A stretch of 64,000 nt of DNA from Sediminibacterium sp. FEMGT703S. GTDB taxonomy: Bacteria > Bacteroidota > Bacteroidia > Chitinophagales > Chitinophagaceae. The notes under the pieces were generated by a model. It did no database searches. It was not told where the DNA came from and was given only the letters and a program-made list of their open reading frames with translations. The stretch spans positions 434,001 through 498,000 of the forward strand of contig PGCO01000002.1 in NCBI GenBank assembly GCA_002786355.1, written 5' to 3'. Each line of letters begins with the position of its first letter. The first letter of the stretch is position 1. Both the position numbers and the translations under genes were made by a program. Below are positions 54,225-63,217 of the stretch, piece after piece.

Positions 54225-55226
54225 CTATGCCATGATTTTAACTACTAATTCTTTCATCAATCCTGCGTCATTGGCTGATCCGTTGTGTACGCCCAAGCTT
54301 CTTAAATTGTATTCGTGCAATAAAAGCAAGACTCTTTCTACTGAAGGGAAATCATACTTGCGCGCGGCGGCGTAATAATCTTTTACAAAAAATGGAGAAA
54401 CACCCAACGCCGCCGCAGCGCTGCTCTCGTTGGCATCAGGCATAGACAACAAAACATATAATTTGCTGAAGAAATTAAATACAGAAGGCAGCACCAATTG
54501 AATGGGACCAGCTTTAGGATTCGATTCAAAATATTGAATGATGCGAATACTTTTTGCCAAATCACGCTGCGAAATAGCTGCCTGCAGTTCAAAAGCATTG
54601 AACTCTTTACTCACTCCAATGAAATTTTCAACATCATCTTCTGTGATCGATTTACGAGCACCCAAATTGAGCATGAGTTTCTCAATTTCATTTTCAATTC
54701 TGCTCAAATCATTGCCAATATGATCTACCAAAATCACTAAAGCTTTAGGAGAAATGGTTAGTCCATGGTTTTTCACCATTTGACCAGCCCAATCGGGCAA
54801 TTGATTATCGTATAACTTTTTAGTGGTAAATACTTCCGCTTTAGTTTTTTTAAGAGCTGCCGCTAACTTGCCACGACCATCTACCTTTTTCTCTTTATGG
54901 CTTACTATAAATATGGTAGAGCTTAAGGGTTGTTCTATATAACCGATTAGTTTTTCAACCTCCTTCATTTGCTGAGCTTCTTTCAACAACACTACTTGCT
55001 TATCTCCAAACATGGGATATTTTTTACAAGCATTCACCACTTCAGCCCAATCGGCATCTTTTCCATAAAAAATGGATAAATTAAACTCAGCTTCTGCTTC
55101 AGTCAAAATTTTCTTCTCGGCATAATCTACCAAAGTATCAATAAAATAAGCTTCCTCTCCCTCTAACCAATAAACTGGTTTGAAACTATTTTTCTTCCAA
55201 TCGGATAAAATTTTCTCAGCAGACAT
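54225..55226 (-). CDS. holA: DNA polymerase III delta subunit
   Basis: The delta subunit opens the sliding clamp in the clamp loader. The protein has 333 residues from the ATG at 55226 (MSAEKILSDWKKNSFKPVYWLEGEEAYFIDTLVDYAE). The clamp-interaction N-terminus is followed by the helical lid region VILVDHIGNDLSRIENEIEKLMLNLG and the C-terminal collar domain (FNAFELQAAISQRDLAKSIRIIQYFESNPKAGPIQLVLPSVFNFFSKL). Length and order match HolA. It stands alone on the minus strand; the next gene diverges. Confidence 0.93.
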   Translation of the reverse strand: MSAEKILSDWKKNSFKPVYWLEGEEAYFIDTLVDYAEKKILTEAEAEFNLSIFYGKDADWAEVVNACKKYPMFGDKQVVLLKEAQQMKEVEKLIGYIEQPLSSTIFIVSHKEKKVDGRGKLAAALKKTKAEVFTTKKLYDNQLPDWAGQMVKNHGLTISPKALVILVDHIGNDLSRIENEIEKLMLNLGARKSITEDDVENFIGVSKEFNAFELQAAISQRDLAKSIRIIQYFESNPKAGPIQLVLPSVFNFFSKLYVLLSMPDANESSAAAALGVSPFFVKDYYAAARKYDFPSVERVLLLLHEYNLRSLGVHNGSANDAGLMKELVVKIMA

Positions 55227-55307
55227 ATAGCAAAGATGCTGCACCTAGTAGGATTTTCCATATTGAAAAAGGCTTTTTTGTACACAAAATTGAATCTTAT
55301 TGGTGTT

Positions 55308-55323
55308 TTGGCACGATTTTGGA
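55308..55323 (+). promoter_or_regulatory. Sigma-54-like promoter
   Basis: TTGGCACGATTTTGGA has an exact -24 box (TTGGCACG). At the correct spacing the -12 box is TGGA instead of TTGC, keeping the conserved G. The predicted start near 55335 is about 31 nt before the ATG at 55366. Confidence 0.45.
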
Positions 55324-55365
55324 AAACAAGAGAGCAGAATCAAACAACATCTTAAAAAAAAATTT

Positions 55366-56331
55366 ATGAGTACAGTAAACAATGGCGGTGCAACGGATAA
55401 TCGCAAAACCATCTACGGAATACTAATAGCAGCTTTGGTACTTACTTGGGGTTATATTTTCTATGATAAAAGCCAAACCAAAGAAACCATTATAGGCTTA
55501 GAGAACAAAATCAGTAATGTAGATAGCGCTAGATTGGCCATTCAGCAAGAATTTATGAATGTATCTGCAAAAGCAGACTCATTAACCAAGGATAACCTTG
55601 AACTGCAAGGCGACTTAGCCGATAAAAATGCAGATATCCAAAAGCTAAAGGGAAATATTGGTTCAATCTTAAAAAAGCGTAACGCTACTGCAAAAGAATT
55701 AGCAGAAGCTAAGCAATTGATTGGCGAGTTAAACGGGAAAATTGATGGATTATTCGCAGAGATTCAACAGTTAAAAGGCGAAAACCAACAATTAACCACA
55801 GCAAATGAACAGCTGAATACAGAGAAAACACAGTTGACATCGGAGAAGCAAAATCTAGAGAGTAATTTAAATACTACCAGAACCGAGAAAAAACAATTGG
55901 AAGAAAAAGTAGACGTAGCATCTACCCTACATGCTTCTAATATTGGCATCAATGCCATCAACGTTAAAGGCGCTGGAAAAGAAAAAGAAACCACTACCGC
56001 AAAACGTGCAGACTTGATTCGAATTTCATTTGTAATTGACGAAAACAGAATTACGCCATCTGGCACCAAAGATTTTTATGTAGTAGTTACTGCACCTGAT
56101 GGAAAAGTAATCACTGAGGGAGCAAACTTCACTACCAGAGAAGAAGGAACTCGTCCTTATACCAATAAAGTATCGGTTAACTACGAACAAAATAAAGTAA
56201 TCCCTGTGAGTTTTGACTGGAAACAAAAAGACGCTTATAAAGAAGGAGATTATAAAATCGAAATTTATAACAATGGATTTAAGATAGGCCAAGGTGTAAA
56301 AACCTTAAAAAAAGGTGGTCTTTTCAGTTAA
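55366..56331 (+). CDS. Membrane-anchored coiled-coil protein, unknown function
   Basis: The 321-residue protein starts at the ATG 55366 (MSTVNNGGATDNRKTIYG). It has one membrane helix (ILIAALVLTWGYIFYD, about residues 19-34) and a long coiled coil to about residue 190, rich in Leu, Lys, Glu and Gln, including IQQLKGENQQLTTANEQL. A C-terminal beta domain of about 110 residues follows (ADLIRISFVIDENRITPSGTKDFYVVV, ending KKGGLFS). The architecture suggests a periplasmic or cytoplasmic scaffold. I do not know the family's function. It is the first of two plus-strand genes; the next is a histidine kinase. Confidence 0.75.
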   Translation: MSTVNNGGATDNRKTIYGILIAALVLTWGYIFYDKSQTKETIIGLENKISNVDSARLAIQQEFMNVSAKADSLTKDNLELQGDLADKNADIQKLKGNIGSILKKRNATAKELAEAKQLIGELNGKIDGLFAEIQQLKGENQQLTTANEQLNTEKTQLTSEKQNLESNLNTTRTEKKQLEEKVDVASTLHASNIGINAINVKGAGKEKETTTAKRADLIRISFVIDENRITPSGTKDFYVVVTAPDGKVITEGANFTTREEGTRPYTNKVSVNYEQNKVIPVSFDWKQKDAYKEGDYKIEIYNNGFKIGQGVKTLKKGGLFS

Positions 56332-56370
56332 CTTATTAGTAGTTAGTTTAAGCAAGCAATCGTGTATAGA

Positions 56371-56404
56371 GCCGCTCCAAACCAATGGGGCGGTTTCTTT
56401 TTTT
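56371..56404 (+). terminator. Rho-independent terminator after the coiled-coil gene
   Basis: An 8-bp stem with wobble pairs (GCCGCTCC at 56371-56378 with GGGGCGGT at 56387-56394) is followed by TTTCTTTTTTT. It lies 39 nt after the stop codon and suggests that the downstream kinase is transcribed separately. Confidence 0.8.
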
Positions 56405-56467
56405 GGGGACCAATCACATTTTGGGCAATAGTAGCAAACTACACAATCAAAAGCTTATTTTAGTAAG

Positions 56468-57625
56468 ATGTTAAAGAGCTGGTTCAATTTTACCAACGGA
56501 TTATTTTTAATGGCCATTATCATCGTGAGTGGCACCATAGTCTATTCACAATACATTTCACAACAAATTGCCATTAAGGAAAGAATAGCGGTTGAATCAT
56601 GGGTGGAAGCAGAGAGAACCATCTTAAATTCAACAGACACAGTTTCCATCAACCTGGCAACTAAAATCATCACAGAAAATAATTTTATACCCATTATTGA
56701 AACCAATCATTTAGATCAACCTACCGGGAACTATGTAAATATTGATGAATCAAAAATAAAAGAAGACACAATTTATTTAGCGCAACGCTTACAAGAATTC
56801 AAAGTATATAGTAAAACACCTATTGAAGTAAAATTAAAAACAGGAGACTCCACTGCAATCCGTTACTATTATGGACAAAGCAAATTATTAAGAGAAGCCA
56901 AATGGTATCCCATTGTACAATTGCTGTTGGTCATCATGTTTGTCTTGATTGTGATTTACTCTTTACGCACCCGTCATAAAAGTGGCCAGAACCAGCTCTG
57001 GGCTTCCATGGCAAAGGAAACAGCCCATCAACTGGGTACGCCCGTGAGTAGTTTAGAAGGATGGTTAGAAATCTTAAAAGAAAAAGCAGAGAGCAAAGAA
57101 ATTGCCAATGAAATAGCCAAAGACATCAATCGTTTACAGCTCATCACCGATCGATTTGGTAAAATAGGCAGCACCCCCAAAACCGAATTAAGTAATCCAT
57201 ATGATCGCATAAAAACGGCCATGGATTACATGAAAAAAAGAAGCAGCGAACAAGTCATTTTTCAATTAGATCCTGCAAATACTAAGGAATTAAACTGCCT
57301 ACTCTCCCCTACACTCTTTGATTGGGTATTAGAAAATTTATTGAAGAATGCGCTCGATGCAATGGATGGAAAAGGAAGCATTCAAGTCACCATGACCCAA
57401 GAAAGCAAGCTGTTAACCATATTGGTGAAAGACAGTGGTAAAGGCATCCCGAATAATCAATGGAAAAAAGTTTTTCAACCGGGCTTCACTACAAAAAAGA
57501 GAGGCTGGGGAATTGGCCTATCTTTAAGCAAACGCATCATTGAACAATACCACAATGGGCAATTATTTGTTCAATCAAGCGAACTAGGAAAGGGAACCGT
57601 ATTTTGTATACAGCTCCCTTTATAA
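56468..57625 (+). CDS. Sensor histidine kinase with AHQLGTP-type H-box
   Basis: The 385-residue kinase has two membrane helices (about residues 12-32 and 142-164) around a 110-residue extracytoplasmic domain. A short linker, the phospho-acceptor region MAKETAHQLGTPVSSLEGWLEIL (His187) and an ATPase domain follow. The latter has N-box LLKNALDAMDGKG, G1 VKDSGKGIP, a KVFQPGFTTKKRGWGIGLSLSKRI lid and a GKGTVFCIQLPL ending. There is no HAMP domain. No response regulator is adjacent. The signal is unknown. The H-box departs from the common SHELRTPL but is a recognised Bacteroidota variant. Confidence 0.92.
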   Translation: MLKSWFNFTNGLFLMAIIIVSGTIVYSQYISQQIAIKERIAVESWVEAERTILNSTDTVSINLATKIITENNFIPIIETNHLDQPTGNYVNIDESKIKEDTIYLAQRLQEFKVYSKTPIEVKLKTGDSTAIRYYYGQSKLLREAKWYPIVQLLLVIMFVLIVIYSLRTRHKSGQNQLWASMAKETAHQLGTPVSSLEGWLEILKEKAESKEIANEIAKDINRLQLITDRFGKIGSTPKTELSNPYDRIKTAMDYMKKRSSEQVIFQLDPANTKELNCLLSPTLFDWVLENLLKNALDAMDGKGSIQVTMTQESKLLTILVKDSGKGIPNNQWKKVFQPGFTTKKRGWGIGLSLSKRIIEQYHNGQLFVQSSELGKGTVFCIQLPL

Positions 57626-57637
57626 ATACATTATCAA

Positions 57638-58291
57638 CTATTGTCTCTTCACTGTTCCTCCGCTGTTCACTTTGATATCGCGGATTAGGCCTTCGCCTTT
57701 GTAACGGATAGAACCGCCACTACTTGCTTTTGCATTCAACTCTTTTGAAACATTTATTTGAACGCCAGCACCGCTAGAAGTTTCAGCTATGCATTTGGTG
57801 GTAGTTAAATCATATCCTTTGAACATTGCACCGCTACTTAAATCTACACTTAAATTATTGGTGCTACCGCCCAATTCTGCAAAAGCTCCACTACTCATTT
57901 TTACATCTAAGTTATTAAAGCTTAAATCGGTTCCAGTAATATTTGCGCCGCTACTGGCTTTGATAGACTTCAAATCTTTATAAGATAAATACACAGTAAC
58001 ATTCCAATTCTTCCATTGATTCCAAAACTTCCAATCCTGTTCTCTAGTAATTTTCAAAACCCCATCTTCTACTGAAGTTTCAACATATGCTAAATATGCA
58101 GGATCCCCCACCGCTACTGCTAATTCCTCATTATCACTTTTGGTTAGTAATACTTTAATGCCTGAAGAAACATCAATGCTGTGAAAAGACTTTACAGATC
58201 TTTTTTGTGCATTGGATTCAGCAACTGTTTTTTGAGCATGAGTACTCAGGCCTAAAAAAATAATGGAAGCAAATAGTAGTATCTTTTTCAT
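57638..58291 (-). CDS. DUF2807 / head GIN domain protein
   Basis: The 217-residue protein has a signal peptide (MKKILLFASIIFLGLSTHA). The DUF2807 region begins FHSIDVSSGIKVLLTKSDNEELAV and continues with a ladder of repeats. Each has the pattern SSGA or SSGG (KASSGANITG, KMSSGAFAELGG, DLSSGAMFKG, ETSSGAGVQI, KASSGGSIRYKG, KVNSGGTVKRQ), which fits a beta-helix. The family is common in Bacteroidota envelopes and often sits near regulatory genes; its function is not established. Its upstream gap holds a possible ECF promoter and inverted repeat. Confidence 0.88.
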   Translation of the reverse strand: MKKILLFASIIFLGLSTHAQKTVAESNAQKRSVKSFHSIDVSSGIKVLLTKSDNEELAVAVGDPAYLAYVETSVEDGVLKITREQDWKFWNQWKNWNVTVYLSYKDLKSIKASSGANITGTDLSFNNLDVKMSSGAFAELGGSTNNLSVDLSSGAMFKGYDLTTTKCIAETSSGAGVQINVSKELNAKASSGGSIRYKGEGLIRDIKVNSGGTVKRQ

Positions 58292-58306
58292 ATTCGTTTT
58301 TTGTAT

Positions 58307-58335
58307 GAAACGAACTATTGAAAAAAATGTTACAA
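58307..58335 (-). promoter_or_regulatory. Possible ECF-sigma promoter with inverted repeat
   Basis: On the minus strand TTGTAACA (58328-58335) and CGTTTC (58307-58312) are separated by 15 nt, which resembles Bacteroidota ECF -35/-10 pairs. A 7-bp inverted repeat (TTCGTTT 58293-58299, AAACGAA 58308-58314) overlaps the second element just before the DUF2807 ATG. Confidence 0.3.
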
Positions 58336-58349
58336 CCGTTCATCATTGT

Positions 58350-60344
58350 TTATCGCAACACAACAGCTCCTAATGCCGGTAGATGCACTTTTAACTGGTA
58401 ACATTTAGAAGGTTTGTCTACCAATTTGCTTTGTATGGTTGGATTAAACACGTCGCCAGTGCCCCAGAACTCCTTGCTATCACTGTTGAATATTTCAGAC
58501 CACTTGCCTTTTCCATGAACAAAGATTTCCCAATCGTTCCGCACTACTGGTGTAACATTTAATATTACCAGTACATCGTCTTTTTCTTTTTTGCCCTTGC
58601 GCTTATACACCATCACAGAATCAGATCGGTGGTTTAAATCAACCCATTCAAAGCCACCTGGCTCAAATTGTTTTTCGTATAAAGCAGGTTCAGATTGATA
58701 TAACTGATTGAGTTGTTGCACACAATATTTCAACCCTCCATGACTGGGATGTTCTAACAAATTCCATTGTAATTCGCTTTTATAATTCCACTCATTGGTT
58801 GCGCCAAATTCATTTCCCATGAATAATAATTTGGCACCAGGATGGGTAAACATATATGTATAGAGAATGCGTAGGTTCGCAAATTTTTGCCATTCATCTC
58901 CTGGCATTTTATACAACATGGGGCTCTTACCATGTACTACTTCATCATGACTTAAGGGCAACATAAAATTCTCATCATAGTAATACATCATACTAAAAGA
59001 GAATTTATCCTGGTGAAATTGCCTGAAAATGGGATCCATTTTATAATAGTCCAATGTATCGTGCATCCATCCCATCATCCATTTCATACCAAAACCAAGC
59101 CCACCCTCAAAAGTAGGTTTGCTTATTTTTGGCCAATCCGTTGCTTCTTCTGCAATCGTTTGAATATCTGGAAAATCTCTATAGAGTGTTTCATTTAAAT
59201 CTCTAATAAAATCAATGGCTTCTAAATTTCCATTACCTCCATATTCATTGGGCTCCCACTGACCTTGGCCGCGGCTATAATCCAACCTTAACATAGAACT
59301 TACTGCATCAACGCGTATTCCATCTGTATGAAATTGATCGCACCAAAAACGCGCACTACTGATTAAAAAAGATTTTACTTCCCCTCTTTTATAATTAAAA
59401 ATATAAGAGTTCCAATCGGGGTGATACCCTTTGCGCATATCTGCATATTCATAAGTATGCGTTCCATCAAACATAAACAAGCCATGTGCATCATAAGGAA
59501 AATGAGAAGGAACCCAATCGAGGATTACGCCAATACCTGCTTGGTGAAAAGCATCTACTAAATAAGCATATCCCTGCGGGGATCCAAACCGCGACGTTGG
59601 TGCAAAATAGCCCGTGCCTTGGTAGCCCCAGCTCCCATCAAATGGATGTTCCATCACAGGCATAAACTCTACATGGGTGAATCCCATTTCCTTTACATAG
59701 GGCACCATGCGTTCTGCAATCTGCTCATAGGTATTATATGACTCTTCATCGTTTTTATCAGGACGCATCCAGCTAGCCAAGTGCACTTCATACACAGAGT
59801 AAGGACTCTTCAATGAATTTTTGCTTTTTCTATTCTTCATCCATTCTGCATCCTTCCATTCATAATTGGTTTGCCAAGTAATGGATGCAGTAAATGGTCG
59901 CTTCTCCCAAAAATGTGCAAATGGATCGCCTTTATCTAATTTGATTCCATTGAATCCATGAATATGATATTTGTAAGCCTCCCCTTCTAATACATTGGGA
60001 ATAAAACCTTCCCAAATTCCTGAGTTATCTAATCGTACCCTTAATGGATGGCTGGTTTTGTCCCAATTATTAAAATAACCTGTTACCGAAACATAGGTTG
60101 CATTGGGTGCCCATACTGCAAAATAAGTTCCATTAACGTCTAGTACACTTAATTGCTTGTTCCCAAAATACTCATACAAACTATAGTGGGTACCGTTTTG
60201 AAAATTAGAGATGGCTTCCTCAGTAAACAATGAATAATTCCAAACAGTTTGTTGCGTATCTACAAAATGTATGTCTTCATATTTTTTTTTATCAGCCTTT
60301 ACAACTTTTAACGTTTTCTTGTTTCTTGATGATGCACCGGACAT
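58350..60344 (-). CDS. glgB: 1,4-alpha-glucan branching enzyme
   Basis: GlgB introduces alpha-1,6 branches into glycogen. The 664-residue protein has a CBM48 module (YFGNKQLSVLDVNGTYFAVWAPNATYVSVTGYFNNWD) followed by a GH13 barrel. The latter has MPVMEHPFDGSWGYQGTGYFAPTSRFG, DGIRVDAVSSMLRLDYSRGQ with the nucleophile Asp near residue 345, TIAEEATDWPKIS with the acid Glu near 398, and LPLSHDEVVHGK. It is shorter than E. coli GlgB because it lacks the N1 module. No other glycogen gene is near. Confidence 0.95.
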   Translation of the reverse strand: MSGASSRNKKTLKVVKADKKKYEDIHFVDTQQTVWNYSLFTEEAISNFQNGTHYSLYEYFGNKQLSVLDVNGTYFAVWAPNATYVSVTGYFNNWDKTSHPLRVRLDNSGIWEGFIPNVLEGEAYKYHIHGFNGIKLDKGDPFAHFWEKRPFTASITWQTNYEWKDAEWMKNRKSKNSLKSPYSVYEVHLASWMRPDKNDEESYNTYEQIAERMVPYVKEMGFTHVEFMPVMEHPFDGSWGYQGTGYFAPTSRFGSPQGYAYLVDAFHQAGIGVILDWVPSHFPYDAHGLFMFDGTHTYEYADMRKGYHPDWNSYIFNYKRGEVKSFLISSARFWCDQFHTDGIRVDAVSSMLRLDYSRGQGQWEPNEYGGNGNLEAIDFIRDLNETLYRDFPDIQTIAEEATDWPKISKPTFEGGLGFGMKWMMGWMHDTLDYYKMDPIFRQFHQDKFSFSMMYYYDENFMLPLSHDEVVHGKSPMLYKMPGDEWQKFANLRILYTYMFTHPGAKLLFMGNEFGATNEWNYKSELQWNLLEHPSHGGLKYCVQQLNQLYQSEPALYEKQFEPGGFEWVDLNHRSDSVMVYKRKGKKEKDDVLVILNVTPVVRNDWEIFVHGKGKWSEIFNSDSKEFWGTGDVFNPTIQSKLVDKPSKCYQLKVHLPALGAVVLR

Positions 60345-60387
60345 ATTATGATTTTATTAACTGAAAAAAGTATGAACGGTAAAAATA

Positions 60388-60397
60388 GTTCATGAAC
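60388..60397. repeat. Short palindrome GTTCATGAAC
   Basis: This 10-bp perfect palindrome lies in the divergent gap between glgB and the TonB-type receptor gene. A TATGAAC copy sits about 15 nt to the left. It could be a repressor or activator site, or chance. Confidence 0.25.
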
Positions 60398-60447
60398 ATT
60401 TATGGAATTTACGACAAAATTCATCTAAAGACGAATTAACTGCATTT

Positions 60448-63216
60448 ATGACCAAACTAACATTGATTGGGCTATTTATTTTAGCCACTATCTCTAACAC
60501 ATTTGCACAACAAGGTTCAATAAAGGGAATGGTAACAGACACTTTAAACAAACAAAACCTTTCAAATGCAGTGGTATCAGTACTTAGAGCCAAAGATTCT
60601 GTTCTAGTAAAGTTTACTAGAACCACCAAAGAAGGTAATTTTGATTTACCCAATTTAACGGCAGGTAAATACATTGTGATGGTTACCTATCCTTCTTATG
60701 CCGATTATGTAGATATTATTACTACAACAACTGGCGTCACCGACTTGGGAAAAATTTCAGTGATTACAAAAGCTACTTTACTTCAGGAAGTAATTGTAAA
60801 ACAAACCATTGGGTCTATCCGAATGAAAGGAGATACCACTGAATACAAAGCAGATAGCTTTAAAGTGAGTGCCAATGCAGATGTACAAGAGTTGTTGCGT
60901 AAAATGCCTGGCATTCAAGTAAACAGCAAAGGAGAAATTACCGCGCAGGGTGAAAGAGTACAAAAAGTATTGGTGGATGGAGAAGAGTTTTTTAGCGATG
61001 ACCCTGCTGTTGTTACCAAGAACTTAAGAGCTGATGCGGTTGACAAAGTACAAGCATTCGATAAAAAAAGTGATCAAGCTGTTTTTACTGGGATTGATGA
61101 TGGTCAAAAAATAAAAACATTAAACCTTACTTTAAAAGAAGATAAGAAGAAGGGCTATTTCGGCAAAGCCGAAGCAGGTGGTGATTTTAATAGATATGGT
61201 TATGGAAAATTATTGGCCAACTCTTTTAAGGGTAAGCGAAAAATTTCAGGATACTTGACTACCGACAATACCAAATTTGAATCGCTGAATTGGAATGAAA
61301 ACCAGAACTATGGCGGCAATACCAATATGACCACTGAAGTTACAGATGATGGTGGCATCATGATGTGGGGTTCAGGCGATGAATTCAGCTGGGGAACTGG
61401 TTTCCCTAGATCGGTAACAGGTGGTTTCCATTTTAGTAATAAATGGAATAAAGACAAGCACAATTCAAATAATACTTACCAGTTCAATCAATTAGATGTA
61501 AGTGGAATTAATTCGAATAAAACCCAAAATATTTTACCTGGCGCAGACCTTATCAGTACCAGTGTGCAAGATCAAGTGAGTAGCAGAAAAAGGAACAAAA
61601 TTACCAGTACTTATGAGTGGCAAATTGATTCGACTAGTTCATTAAAAGTTACAGCAAGAGGGTCTATTGTAAATAGTAATATGGCATCTAATTATTTAGG
61701 TCGTACCATTACAAGCGATAGCATTTTATTGAACCAAAGTAACAGAAACACTTCTACTGTAGACGAAAACAAAACCATGAATACCACCATTTTTTATCGC
61801 AAAAGATTTAAGAAAATGGGGCGTACCATTTCGTGGAACAATGATATTAATTATAATGATCGGGCAGATGATGGTTTTTTAATAGCGGATAATACTTTTT
61901 ATGATTCATTTGGCACTTTGATTAAAAGAGAAAATGTTGACCAGCAAAAAACAAACAAACAAATTGCCACCACCATCAATTCTACCATCAATTATACTGA
62001 ACCATTATGGAAAAACACCTTCTTAGTGTTGAATTATAAATTGAGTGTAAGTAGAAACGATGCAGAGCGAAACACCTTCGCAAAAAACGCTGCCAATAAT
62101 AAATATGAAAACTTGGTTGATACTTTAAGCAACCATTTTATATTCAATACTACCGGACATAATGGTAGTGTTAATATCCGATACAACGTAAAGAAATTTA
62201 ATTTCTCTATTGGTACAGGTTTAGGAACAGTGAATTATCGTTTAAATGATTTGGTGAAACAAACAGACCGTAATGTAATTTTCAACAATTTTATTCCGGC
62301 AGTAACATTCAATTTTACCCCTAAACAACAAAGAAGATTTAATTTTTCCTACAATGGTTCAACCAGAAATCCTTCGCTGACTCAAATTCAACCCATCATT
62401 GATAATATTGACCCACTTAATTTAACCATTGGTAATCCTAACTTAAAGCAAAGCTTTGTTCACCAATTTAACTTAGGAGGTTCAGACTACAAGATTTTGA
62501 AAAGCAGAAGAGTAAGATTTAATGTCAACTTTTCGAAAACAGAAAATGCTATTTCTAATTCAAGTTTTGTAGACAATCAGGGTAGAAGAATCAATCAGGC
62601 CATAAACGTTGCAGGCAATTACAGTTTAAGTGGAACAGTGGGTTATGGATTCGAAATAATTCCATCACTCAATATTGGTTTTGATATTAGTCCTAGAATC
62701 AACCAATTTGCAAATAGAGTAAACGGGATTGATAATATTACTAAAAACAGATCTACTGAATTTAGTTTTAACATGGGGTACTGGGGAGATAAATGGATCA
62801 ATTTTTATGCCTATGGAAGTGCAAATCAAAATAACTCTACTACTTCAATTCGTCCTGATATCAGCACTAAGTTCTGGTCGTACAATGCATTCGCCAATCT
62901 GCAGTTTAAGTTGAAAAAAATCAAGACCTATATCGATTTTGATTTAAATGCCAATATTTATGAAAAGACTGCTGTATTTGCCGATCAAAGAGATGTGTAT
63001 ATCGTTAACGCATCTGCAAGAAAAGTAGTTTCTAAGAATGACCAATGGGAAATCAAAGCTTCTGTTAATGACTTATTTAACCAAAACTTAGGCATCAACA
63101 GAAATGCATCTAGCAACTTTATCACTGAAACAACTAACCAAACCATTCAACGCTATTTCTTATTTTCCTTAATTTGGAATTTTAGCAAAAATGGAAAACC
63201 TAATGAAGGATTTTAA
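60448..63216 (+). CDS. TonB-type outer-membrane barrel with carboxypeptidase-like N-domain
   Basis: The 922-residue protein has a signal peptide (MTKLTLIGLFILATISNTFAQ). A CarboxypepD_reg-like domain follows (about residues 22-105: GSIKGMVTDTLNKQNLSNAVVSVLRAKDS). A plug-like domain contains VQELLRKMPGIQVNSKGEITAQGERVQKVLVDGEEFFSDDP and a long beta barrel ends RYFLFSLIWNFSKNGKP. This is the OMP beta-barrel/TonB-dependent family whose members often partner GLPGLI proteins. The ligand is unknown. The GLPGLI gene starts 1 nt after its stop, so the two are tightly coupled. Confidence 0.9.
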   Translation: MTKLTLIGLFILATISNTFAQQGSIKGMVTDTLNKQNLSNAVVSVLRAKDSVLVKFTRTTKEGNFDLPNLTAGKYIVMVTYPSYADYVDIITTTTGVTDLGKISVITKATLLQEVIVKQTIGSIRMKGDTTEYKADSFKVSANADVQELLRKMPGIQVNSKGEITAQGERVQKVLVDGEEFFSDDPAVVTKNLRADAVDKVQAFDKKSDQAVFTGIDDGQKIKTLNLTLKEDKKKGYFGKAEAGGDFNRYGYGKLLANSFKGKRKISGYLTTDNTKFESLNWNENQNYGGNTNMTTEVTDDGGIMMWGSGDEFSWGTGFPRSVTGGFHFSNKWNKDKHNSNNTYQFNQLDVSGINSNKTQNILPGADLISTSVQDQVSSRKRNKITSTYEWQIDSTSSLKVTARGSIVNSNMASNYLGRTITSDSILLNQSNRNTSTVDENKTMNTTIFYRKRFKKMGRTISWNNDINYNDRADDGFLIADNTFYDSFGTLIKRENVDQQKTNKQIATTINSTINYTEPLWKNTFLVLNYKLSVSRNDAERNTFAKNAANNKYENLVDTLSNHFIFNTTGHNGSVNIRYNVKKFNFSIGTGLGTVNYRLNDLVKQTDRNVIFNNFIPAVTFNFTPKQQRRFNFSYNGSTRNPSLTQIQPIIDNIDPLNLTIGNPNLKQSFVHQFNLGGSDYKILKSRRVRFNVNFSKTENAISNSSFVDNQGRRINQAINVAGNYSLSGTVGYGFEIIPSLNIGFDISPRINQFANRVNGIDNITKNRSTEFSFNMGYWGDKWINFYAYGSANQNNSTTSIRPDISTKFWSYNAFANLQFKLKKIKTYIDFDLNANIYEKTAVFADQRDVYIVNASARKVVSKNDQWEIKASVNDLFNQNLGINRNASSNFITETTNQTIQRYFLFSLIWNFSKNGKPNEGF

Positions 63217-63217
63217 T

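Noticed and set aside
56415..56440. Possible third sigma-54 site before the histidine kinase
   Set aside because: A TTGGGCAA-like box is present, but the spacing to the next GC is wrong for a -24/-12 pair.
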